Assembly (NCBI GenBank): GCA_946499275.1
Contig: CAMMRL010000004.1
Coordinates: 1-64,000 of the forward strand
From: an uncultured Clostridia bacterium
GTDB lineage: Bacteria; Bacillota; Clostridia; Oscillospirales; Acutalibacteraceae
DNA: 64,000 nucleotides
Direction: 5' to 3'
The translations under genes were made by a program, and so were the position numbers. Positions within the stretch are counted from its first letter, which is position 1. Every line of letters begins with the position of its first letter. A model generated the notes under the pieces. The model worked only from the letters and a program-made list of their open reading frames with translations, was not told the DNA's origin and ran no database searches. Positions 41,772-49,783 of this stretch are shown here, in pieces.

Positions 41772-42740
41772 TTATTCTCCCGTCAGACCGGAAGACTCGA
41801 TCCCCTCGATAAACCGTTTTTGCAAAACCAGGTAAATCAGCAGCAGCGGAGCGATAACCAACAGGGTCGCCGCCATATTCTGGCTTTCATTGATCTGGCT
41901 TACGCCGCTCGACGCCGATGCGTAAGCGTTATTGTACAGTTCCATAAACGAACTCAGCTTGATGGGCAACAGGCTCTGCGCCTCTCCCATAAGCTGCCCG
42001 GCCGTATAGGTCTCGTTCCAAAACCATACGAAAGAAAACAGCAGTGAAACGATAATGGCCGGCGAACAAATCGGCAGGGCTACACGAAAAAACACCCGGA
42101 AGCGATTTGCCCCGTCCAACTGTGCGGCTTCGTCAAAGGAGCGGGGATAACTAGAGAAAAACTGGTGGAACACCAGGATGAAAATTGTGCTGTTTACCCC
42201 TTGCCCTAGAGCCGCAGGCAAAAGGACCGCCCAGGGCGTGTTAACCAGCCCGTACTTGAAAAACTGCAGATACCGCGGAATCAGGGTGACGTGCGATGGA
42301 ATCAGAAAAGCGATCACAATCAGCACCATCCACAGCTTTTTCATCGGAAAACGATGCCGGGCCAACGCATATCCTGCCAGTGCGCAGGAAATTGTCTGGA
42401 ACAGGGTGGCGGCAGAGGTAAAAATCACGGTATACGCCAGCGAATGCCAATAATCCAGCGCCACCAGCGCCCGCCGGTAATTCCCGATATACAACGTGGT
42501 GGGGATCCACTCAATCCCAGGGTTCACCAAATCGCCTACCGTTTTAAACGAATTGACCACCATATACAAAATCGGGTACAAAAACACCACACTGATGCCG
42601 ATGAGCAGGAAGTACAATAGAATCTGTCCGGCAAGCCGCCGTCCCGCCCGGCGTAACTTGTCGGGATGTTGAATAGAAGATGGCAATACCAGCGCTCGGC
42701 CGGCTTTTCGCCCGGCCCGCTCTATGGAACGGATCTTCAC
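41772..42740 (-). CDS. Carbohydrate ABC permease, MalG-like (module B pair 2)
   Basis: The 322-residue protein starts with GTG at 42740, overlapping the TGA of the upstream permease by 4 bases (GTGA). It has six membrane helices, the loop EAAQLDGANRFRVFFRVALP and the tail IEGIESSGLTGE, like the module A pair 2 MalG (IESSGLTGM). It is the last gene before the terminator. No ATPase follows. Confidence 0.92.
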   Translation of the reverse strand: MKIRSIERAGRKAGRALVLPSSIQHPDKLRRAGRRLAGQILLYFLLIGISVVFLYPILYMVVNSFKTVGDLVNPGIEWIPTTLYIGNYRRALVALDYWHSLAYTVIFTSAATLFQTISCALAGYALARHRFPMKKLWMVLIVIAFLIPSHVTLIPRYLQFFKYGLVNTPWAVLLPAALGQGVNSTIFILVFHQFFSSYPRSFDEAAQLDGANRFRVFFRVALPICSPAIIVSLLFSFVWFWNETYTAGQLMGEAQSLLPIKLSSFMELYNNAYASASSGVSQINESQNMAATLLVIAPLLLIYLVLQKRFIEGIESSGLTGE

Positions 42741-43636
42741 GCATTTCCCTCCTTCGCCCTACGCTCCCGGAACAGCAGGAACACCACCAACAGTGTAAGC
42801 AGAATTAGCAACAGATAAATCCAGGACATCGCTGCCGAATAGCTGAACGCCTTCCCTGCCAACTGCCGATCACTGAGAATTTTCTGGTTTACGGCGTTAT
42901 CGGAAAATGTGGAAAGCAGTACCACCGTGTACACCGTGTTCAGCAGCACCATCGGGCGCAGAAACGGCAGATAGATTTTCCACAGCATCTGCCAGCCGGA
43001 CGCGCCATCGATAGCGGCTGCTTCCCTCAATGGCTGGCCAATTTTCAGCAAACTGGCCAGGAACAAGATGATCTGCACGCCGGAAAACCACAAGATCAGG
43101 GTAATGTTGTCAAAAATATACATGAGCGGTGCGGATATTACATCCGGAAGGGTTCTGAGGACATCGTAAATCAGATAGTTCTCCGGATTGACCACCGCCG
43201 CCGCGTCGCTTTCCAACAGTTTATTCACTACCGGGCCGCTGATGATGATCACCGGGAAAAAGAACACCGCCCGGAAAAACGTCCTTCCCCGAAACTGACG
43301 GTTGAGCAAGAGTGCCAGCATCAGCGCCACCACCACAATCAGGGGGGTGGACAGCAGGACAAACCGCATGGTGTCCATCAACGCGACAGTAAACGTCGTG
43401 TCTACCGTCAGCGCTTCCTTATACCACTGCAACCCAACGAAAACCGGCTTGGCCTTGTTCATTGGGTCCTGGCTTACCTGGTTGAAGCTCAAAAAAAGGG
43501 AGTAAGCAAACGGGTAGAGGGTGAACGCCAGGAAGCCGGCGATCCAGGGCGCCAGGAACAGGTAACCGCTGACCGCTTCGCGCATGCGGATCGACATCCG
43601 TCGCCGAGATGGGCGTAGGTTTTCCTTCTTTTTCAT
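42737..43636 (-). CDS. Sugar ABC permease, MalF/UgpA-like (module B pair 2)
   Basis: The 299-residue protein has six helices and the loop EAAAIDGASGWQMLWKIYLP. Like its module A partner it carries an extended extracytoplasmic segment (DAAAVVNPENYLIY to the next helix). Its ATG overlaps the TGA of the DUF5696 gene (ATGA), so the two are translationally coupled. This ties DUF5696 expression to permease pair 2. Confidence 0.92.
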   Translation of the reverse strand: MKKKENLRPSRRRMSIRMREAVSGYLFLAPWIAGFLAFTLYPFAYSLFLSFNQVSQDPMNKAKPVFVGLQWYKEALTVDTTFTVALMDTMRFVLLSTPLIVVVALMLALLLNRQFRGRTFFRAVFFFPVIIISGPVVNKLLESDAAAVVNPENYLIYDVLRTLPDVISAPLMYIFDNITLILWFSGVQIILFLASLLKIGQPLREAAAIDGASGWQMLWKIYLPFLRPMVLLNTVYTVVLLSTFSDNAVNQKILSDRQLAGKAFSYSAAMSWIYLLLILLTLLVVFLLFRERRAKEGNA

Positions 43637-45930
43637 GCCACCGACCCCCGTATCACATGCGTCCCATCGGTAAATACCGCCGAGGCCCCCGGGATTTCCA
43701 GCCCGTCTACCTCAACGCTTTCCGTGTTGTAATTGACATAAATCGTCCCGCTAGAGTATGTTGTCTTCGCCACACCGCGCCGGGGAACCGCCCGGGATTC
43801 AATCTCCTGGCCCATTACCGGCTCCAGGATCGACGAGATCAGTGAATATGCGTCCACTATATACTCATTCCAGTCCTCCAACCTTGTAGAACGATAACCA
43901 GACGAGGCGGTTTTCCGTAGGCTATAATTGTCCTTGCCGGTCAGTAGGAACGAAGGGTAACAGTTATAGTCGATCATTTTTAGGATATCCGCGCCAGAAA
44001 AAAAGCTTAGGTTGGCGTATGGGGCAAATAAATTCATCGATCCAGACAATACAATTTGAAGGAAGGGAACCGTATCCGTCTGGAACAAATACTGGCTGCT
44101 CACCATGGGAATAGAAAGATAGGAATCCACATATGGGTACAGATAATCGGCTGGGCGGACCATCGTCAGTTTCCCGCTTTCAGCGAGACCCGCAGCCGTG
44201 GAAACAATCTGTTCCCGTACCTCTTCCCGGGTAACGACATGGTCTTCCAAATATTCGCCATAAAGCAGATACCCGATATCGTCTAACGCCAGGCCGAACC
44301 CCTCTTCCATAAGGAGCGGGGCCTGCCGTTGTAATGCCTCCAGCCCCACGGCCGGCTTAAGGTACCAAATATCGCCCAGGAAGGTTTCCTCCGCTGACGG
44401 TTTGATGACCGCGGATTGCGACATAGAGATACCAACCTCGCCGTGGATATCCGCCTGCCCTTCCCTAGCGGTAAAGGGAGAAACCCACAGAGACAGACGG
44501 CCGCCCAATTCCGTCAGCCGCTCCTTCAAGGAATCCAGGGAGGATAACCCGCCGTATACTGTCTTGGTAGAGGAAGAGGTCTTGTCGTATCCGTTCTGTC
44601 CTCCCTTCTGCCAGCCAAGCAACGTCACACGCAAACCCTGGGCTCCCTGTCCGGCCAGCTGTTCCACGGTATCCTTGATTTCGGCCAGGGATGTGGCTTT
44701 ATTCACCGATGTGCCAATAAATTCCTTCTGTACGTCTGCCGAAAGGAAATCCAGCTGCAGCGGCATAGCCATTTCCGGCGGCTTCAGCGATCCCAGGCAT
44801 CCCTGCTCTTTAAGATAGGAGCGGTAGCCTTTGGCCATCCCCACATAATCGGCGTCTTCGCCATGTAGGAACCGGTAGGTCATCGTAACTTTCAGCCGGT
44901 TAGGGGTAGGCTGTACCGTCTGAATCCCTTCGCCGTCCCGGTTGAAAGGTTGTTCATAAGTTTGGCGGTAAACAAATGCCATATACGCGCGGTGATAATT
45001 GGTGATTAAGCCCGCCGGGTCTACTTTGAGCTTGGCATAAGCGCCGCCTTCCTCCACCAAAGCGAAAAAAGCGTTTTGTCCCGTGCCATGGACAATCCCA
45101 AACAACGGCGCAGTAAGGAATTCTTCCTCGGTCATGTATTCTCCGGTCCGGGTGGATTCCAACCCTTGAATGGACTCCAGTGGGTCGGTTCCGTAATCCG
45201 GGCCGTAGACCCGCTTTTCATACCCCTGTAGATAGTTACGCGCCTTTTGAAAACGGATTAACGAACCGCTACCGTCGGGCACAAACATATAACCCGGCTG
45301 CGCATCTTCCGCAACTGAACCAAAAAACGGCAGGAAATATACCGTGCCTAACCGGTATTCCCCGTTTTCTTGGATTGTGTCGCCGTCCAACGTAAAGCGC
45401 AGACCCTCCTGCGTCAGCGCCATGGTGAAATCCAGCTCGATCTGCTGCTCCTCCCACGCCACATGAGCCCGCAAGGTATCGCCCGATACCGTCCAGGTCA
45501 GGTTTTCCGCGTCCGTCCCGTAGGATTTGCTGTTCCCATCTTCGTTGTAGATGTCGGCGGCGATCAAGGAATTGCCGAGCTTCGACCAGGTCTTATTCAA
45601 ATCCTCCGGTTGATCTGCGGCAAGGCTGCCCCATATATAACCCGTGGCTTTATCGCACACCCGCAGCGCACCGGTTTCTTCTCGAATATACACGGCTAGC
45701 GCATCGTTTTCCATCAGCGGTTTGAAGCCCTCCAGCCCGAGGGAAACCGCCTCCCCCGCAACCGGTTCCGGCTGTGTATAGCGGCTGGAGTAAACCTCCT
45801 TGGCGTTATACCGGAAAGATACCGGGTCCGCTGTGGCAGGCGTTTCCTCCGCTTGAACCAGAAAAACAGCTAAAAGCGCCGCCACCGCGCCGGAAGCCAG
45901 CGCCCTCGTCCCCTTTCTAAATCCCCACAC
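43633..45930 (-). CDS. Exported DUF5696-family protein (module B)
   Basis: The 765-residue protein starts at GTG, 14 bases inside the end of the NHL/TPR/YIP1 gene, with AGAGGTG upstream. The signal peptide is about residues 1-27 (ending FLVQAEET). Landmarks shared with 13006-15276 include FVPDGSGSLI, YGPDYGTDPLE and the C-terminal YVNYNTESVEVDG. No lipobox or C-terminal anchor is visible. Sequence between these blocks has diverged strongly, which suggests the two modules serve different ligands. Function is unknown. Confidence 0.8.
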   Translation of the reverse strand: MWGFRKGTRALASGAVAALLAVFLVQAEETPATADPVSFRYNAKEVYSSRYTQPEPVAGEAVSLGLEGFKPLMENDALAVYIREETGALRVCDKATGYIWGSLAADQPEDLNKTWSKLGNSLIAADIYNEDGNSKSYGTDAENLTWTVSGDTLRAHVAWEEQQIELDFTMALTQEGLRFTLDGDTIQENGEYRLGTVYFLPFFGSVAEDAQPGYMFVPDGSGSLIRFQKARNYLQGYEKRVYGPDYGTDPLESIQGLESTRTGEYMTEEEFLTAPLFGIVHGTGQNAFFALVEEGGAYAKLKVDPAGLITNYHRAYMAFVYRQTYEQPFNRDGEGIQTVQPTPNRLKVTMTYRFLHGEDADYVGMAKGYRSYLKEQGCLGSLKPPEMAMPLQLDFLSADVQKEFIGTSVNKATSLAEIKDTVEQLAGQGAQGLRVTLLGWQKGGQNGYDKTSSSTKTVYGGLSSLDSLKERLTELGGRLSLWVSPFTAREGQADIHGEVGISMSQSAVIKPSAEETFLGDIWYLKPAVGLEALQRQAPLLMEEGFGLALDDIGYLLYGEYLEDHVVTREEVREQIVSTAAGLAESGKLTMVRPADYLYPYVDSYLSIPMVSSQYLFQTDTVPFLQIVLSGSMNLFAPYANLSFFSGADILKMIDYNCYPSFLLTGKDNYSLRKTASSGYRSTRLEDWNEYIVDAYSLISSILEPVMGQEIESRAVPRRGVAKTTYSSGTIYVNYNTESVEVDGLEIPGASAVFTDGTHVIRGSVA

Positions 45931-47947
45931 GGTATTTCACCTCTTTCACGATGGACGTAACCATATCCAGGACGCGGTCCCAGAACATTCCGACCAATGA
46001 ACACACAAAAAGAATAATAATCATCAGGAAAAGCGCCAAAAGGATGTTCACAAACGCCTGGCGGAATTCATAATCGTGCAGCTCCCGCAGGGCGATAACC
46101 AGCAGCGCACCGGTCCATACATAGGCAATCCCACTGCCCATGGAAACCAAGAACGCTTCGTTCAGCGTTAACACATGGGTGAGCAAAGTGACTACCGGGA
46201 GGATGCAGATGAAGGGCGTCAAGGCGTATGCCATGCCGATAAACATAGTCTTGAACCGCCCCTTGCCGTCGCTAATCTCACTAACCATATAGCTACTGAT
46301 TAAAAACAGCCCTACCGGAAGAAAAAACATCATTATTACATAGAAGGGCGAGGTATTGTCCAGGCTGTTTGTAGCAAAGGAAAAGCCGCGGAACAGGAAG
46401 TTCAGAGAAAACGCCAGAAAAGCCAATAGGTAAAGGATCAGCGCGGACAGCCAGTTACCCTTCCTCCCGGTCTGCACCTCATAATAGCTGGCGAAGGGAT
46501 GACGAAAAAATCGTACGGCAAAACACAGGTCAGCAACGAACCGGTTTTCCTTCGCCTTTATGGGACATTCCGACGGAACTGGCCGACGTCGCCGGACGCG
46601 GGAAAATACCGCCGAAAGCACTGCCAGAGCTAGAATCAACGCAAACGCCGCGGGCACCACCCAGGACATATTCCGGTTGCGGATTTCCCAAAACGCCTCG
46701 GAATAGCCGGCGGGATTTCCCGCATTCCGGTAATACGCCGCCGCTTCCTCGTACTGTTGGAGTTGGAACGCGTTCTTCCCCAAATAATCGTACACCACTT
46801 TAACGTTCCCTACTTGGCCAAGCAACGCTTCCAAGTTGACCATGCACTGCTCATAGTCACCGGCCCGGTACTGGCGGACGGCGCTGTGAAGCCGGTCCGC
46901 AAAGTCGGTAGACAAATAGGTGTGAACCAGCCCGCGCTCGCCGTCCAGTACGTAAAGCTGCGCGTTTTCATCCACAGCAACGCCGGAAGCCACTGTGACC
47001 AAGCCGCTGCGCTCGCTGGTAGAGGCCCGCCCGCCAAAAGAAAAGAGCAGGGAGCCGTCGCTGTCGTATTCATAAACCAGCCCCGTCTCGGTAACAGCCA
47101 AAATCTGTCCGTCCGGGCCAACGGCGATATCGGTAAAGTTGCTTTCTCCGGGGATATTTTCCGACAACAGGTTCACCCCGGTTACATTGTGCTCCTTAAC
47201 CGCCCCGCTGTCTGTTCCCTGCGTTACAGTGTACAGGATGCCCTGCGGATTGATCGCGAGATTGTAAAAGGAAAGGGGTAGTTTATTAAAAAGCTGCGCC
47301 TTTTGCGCCTCGGTGAAAAATTTGTCCTGGAACAATTCCAGCAGCGACATCGGCACCGAGTTGTAGCCGAAATACCCCAGGAATTCCCCATCAGGACTGA
47401 GTTGCACAATACCGTCGTAAGCGCCGTCCGATACGATGGAGAGGATGCCGTTTCCATCAACCGCTACTTTGCGGGGTTTGTATATCGAATTTTCGCCAAA
47501 CGTACTGGTCTGCGGCCGCCCGAATTCCCGGAGCAACTCTCCTCCCGGCGACAGCAAGAACACCGCCGCCTTGTCAGGGTCTGCGACATAGACGTTTCCC
47601 TCTTCCGTGACAAATACCCCGGTCGGGGACTGGAGGATTCCAGCGCCCAGTTCCGCCGTATCCCCGGTAGCGAGGTTATACCGCAGGACGCGACCCGCGC
47701 CGGTATCCGCAACGTATAACGCGCCGCCCCGTACCGCAATATCCTCGGGTTTATTTAAGGGCTCGTTCAAAAAAAGGACTTCCCCTGTGAGGTATGCATC
47801 CTGCGTACGAATCCAGCCGCTCTCGGCATCGAGGGTATAGGTATAGGCGGTGGCGTTGCCCGTCTGCGGCGGCATCGCTCCGACCGCCGATGAGAGGACG
47901 ACGGCCAACGCCGCGGCGATACAGCCAATCCTTATACAGCGTTTCAT
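45917..47947 (-). CDS. Fused NHL propeller/TPR/YIP1 membrane protein (module B)
   Basis: The start is set to the ATG at 47947 (MKRCIRIGC, 676 residues) after GAGGAGG. Order: signal peptide (1-25); NHL blades such as LYVADTGAGRVLRYN and VYVADPDKAAVFLL (about 30-345); TPR-like helices including LQQYEEAAAYYRNAG (about 345-430); membrane helix WVVPAAFALILALAVL (about 435-455); then a YIP1 domain with about five helices (470-676). In module A the same parts are two overlapping genes. The ungapped match of the junction (YYRNAGNPAGYSEAF against YYKLANDKQGYSDAY) shows a true gene fusion or fission. Confidence 0.9.
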   Translation of the reverse strand: MKRCIRIGCIAAALAVVLSSAVGAMPPQTGNATAYTYTLDAESGWIRTQDAYLTGEVLFLNEPLNKPEDIAVRGGALYVADTGAGRVLRYNLATGDTAELGAGILQSPTGVFVTEEGNVYVADPDKAAVFLLSPGGELLREFGRPQTSTFGENSIYKPRKVAVDGNGILSIVSDGAYDGIVQLSPDGEFLGYFGYNSVPMSLLELFQDKFFTEAQKAQLFNKLPLSFYNLAINPQGILYTVTQGTDSGAVKEHNVTGVNLLSENIPGESNFTDIAVGPDGQILAVTETGLVYEYDSDGSLLFSFGGRASTSERSGLVTVASGVAVDENAQLYVLDGERGLVHTYLSTDFADRLHSAVRQYRAGDYEQCMVNLEALLGQVGNVKVVYDYLGKNAFQLQQYEEAAAYYRNAGNPAGYSEAFWEIRNRNMSWVVPAAFALILALAVLSAVFSRVRRRRPVPSECPIKAKENRFVADLCFAVRFFRHPFASYYEVQTGRKGNWLSALILYLLAFLAFSLNFLFRGFSFATNSLDNTSPFYVIMMFFLPVGLFLISSYMVSEISDGKGRFKTMFIGMAYALTPFICILPVVTLLTHVLTLNEAFLVSMGSGIAYVWTGALLVIALRELHDYEFRQAFVNILLALFLMIIILFVCSLVGMFWDRVLDMVTSIVKEVKYRVGI

Positions 47948-47957
47948 AGCGGCCTCC

Positions 47958-48827
47958 TCACTTAATGCCGGAATGGGCAACAGCGCTCATCACTTTGGAC
48001 TGCAAAAATATAAACAAGATCAAACAGGGAACAAATAGGAACAGCACGCCGGCCGCGCCGATTCCCTGTCCCGCTACTGTGTTTCCGCTAGGGGATGCCA
48101 CAACGGAGATATAGTAGGCAAAGGTCTTCATCTGCTCGGTATCGATGAATTTCTGCGACGCCTCCACACTGTTCCACGACTGCTGGAAGGCCAGAATCGC
48201 TACCGTAGCCAAGGCCGGCTTGATGACCGGCAGGATAATGCGGAACAAGATGCCGAAATCCGTACAGCCGTCAATCTGTGCCGCGTCAATCAGGGCGGAA
48301 GGCACCTGGTCGATAAACTGCTTGACCAGGAACAAGCCGACCGGCATAGCCAGCAAGGGAAGAATATGGGATAGGTAGTTGTCCATCAGTCCAACGCTCT
48401 TGATGATCAAAAAGCGCGGGATCGCCACCGCCACGGAAACGAACATCAGCGCCGCCTGGTTGACCTCCAGAATCAGCCGTTTTCCACGGAACTGCTTTTT
48501 GGACAGCGCAAAACCGGAAGCGGCGCACATCAATACCGTGGCCGCCACCGTAATCAAGGAGGTGAGGATACTGTTGAATAGATAGATCGACAGCGGATAG
48601 TTGGTGGAGTTTGCCGAACTGAACAGGCGGCGGAAATTCTCCATTGTTGGATGCCGGGTGATAAACTTCGGCGGAAAAGCAAACAGCTCATCCATCGGCT
48701 TAAAGGCGTGGAAAAAGATATACAGGATGGGCAGCAGCATAAAAGCAACTATCGGCAGCAGGAGGATGTAGAATTTCAGTCTCCCCTGTCTCAGAAAACG
48801 CGGGTGAACCCGCTTGATCTTAGTCAT
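47958..48827 (-). CDS. Carbohydrate ABC permease, MalG-like (module B pair 1)
   Basis: The ATG at 48827 (MTKIKRV, 289 residues) follows GGAGGT at 8 bases. Six helices, the loop DAAQIDGCTDFGILFRIILP and the tail AVAHSGIK match the module A pair 1 protein at 17486-18382. Its stop lies just before the ribosome site of the NHL/TPR/YIP1 gene. Confidence 0.92.
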   Translation of the reverse strand: MTKIKRVHPRFLRQGRLKFYILLLPIVAFMLLPILYIFFHAFKPMDELFAFPPKFITRHPTMENFRRLFSSANSTNYPLSIYLFNSILTSLITVAATVLMCAASGFALSKKQFRGKRLILEVNQAALMFVSVAVAIPRFLIIKSVGLMDNYLSHILPLLAMPVGLFLVKQFIDQVPSALIDAAQIDGCTDFGILFRIILPVIKPALATVAILAFQQSWNSVEASQKFIDTEQMKTFAYYISVVASPSGNTVAGQGIGAAGVLFLFVPCLILFIFLQSKVMSAVAHSGIK

Positions 48828-48841
48828 ATCAACCCACCTCC

Positions 48842-49783
48842 TCAATCCTTATCGCCAAACAGCTTATAGGCTACCCGCGAGGACAGCCACACGATAATTA
48901 GCAGGATAACAGAAAGCGCCGCCGCGTACCCCATTTCATACCGCAGAAAGCCATAATCATCCATATGGTTTACAATTAACTGCCCGGCATATCCCGGCGT
49001 GGGGTTGGACCCGGAGAGGGTGACGCCCATGCCTGGCGAGTTGAAGGTGTTCACCAGCGCCATTACCGCGCCGAACAGCATCTGAGGCCGGACGGAGGGG
49101 ATCGTGATATAGTACACCTCCTGCAGGCGGTTACGCACTCCGTCAATTCGGCCCGCTTCGTACAATTCTGCGTTGACGTTCAGTATACCGGAAAGCATAG
49201 CCAAAAATCCCACGCCCATACTGGACCAAAGTGCCACCACCAACATAACCGGCAGCAGTGTCTCCGTCGAGGTCAGCCAGGCGACCGGTTCGCGGATAAT
49301 CCCCATCGAAAGCAGGATACTGTTGAGGTAACCCATCTTGTCGCCGGAAAAAATGGTACTCCACACCAGCGTAGTCGCTGCGCCCATCATGGAGGGGGAA
49401 TACAGGATCACCGCCAGCACGGTCCGAGGGCCACGGGACAGTTGGGCCAGTATCCAGGCCAGTACAAAAGAGAGGGCATACCCGCCCGGCCCCACCACCA
49501 CCGCGTAAATGATGGTGTTCGGGATAACATTCTGCACAAAACGGCGGTCGGAGGAAAAAATATCGATATAATTCTGCAGCCCGACAAAGGACGGCGCTTG
49601 AACCGAGTCGAAGCGAGTAAAGGAAAGGCCGATCGCCGCTAGGACGGGGAGCAGGATAAATAGCGTAAAGCAGATCAGGAAAGGAGCCAGCATAATCCAG
49701 TGGGAACAGCGGTTCAGGCGGTCCAGCAGGCTTCGCCGCCCCAGCGCGCTCCGGCGCTTGGACGGCCGTGCAATGCTATTCAT
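48842..49783 (-). CDS. Sugar ABC permease, LplB/UgpA-like (module B pair 1)
   Basis: The 313-residue protein has six helices and the loop EAGRIDGVRNRLQEVYYITIP. PSFVGLQNYI, IFSGDKMGYLNS and LLFGAVM make it the paralogue of 18440-19384. Its start overlaps the end of the giant SBP gene by 8 bases, and its AAAGGAGGGG site lies inside that gene, so SBP and permease are coupled. Confidence 0.92.
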   Translation of the reverse strand: MNSIARPSKRRSALGRRSLLDRLNRCSHWIMLAPFLICFTLFILLPVLAAIGLSFTRFDSVQAPSFVGLQNYIDIFSSDRRFVQNVIPNTIIYAVVVGPGGYALSFVLAWILAQLSRGPRTVLAVILYSPSMMGAATTLVWSTIFSGDKMGYLNSILLSMGIIREPVAWLTSTETLLPVMLVVALWSSMGVGFLAMLSGILNVNAELYEAGRIDGVRNRLQEVYYITIPSVRPQMLFGAVMALVNTFNSPGMGVTLSGSNPTPGYAGQLIVNHMDDYGFLRYEMGYAAALSVILLIIVWLSSRVAYKLFGDKD

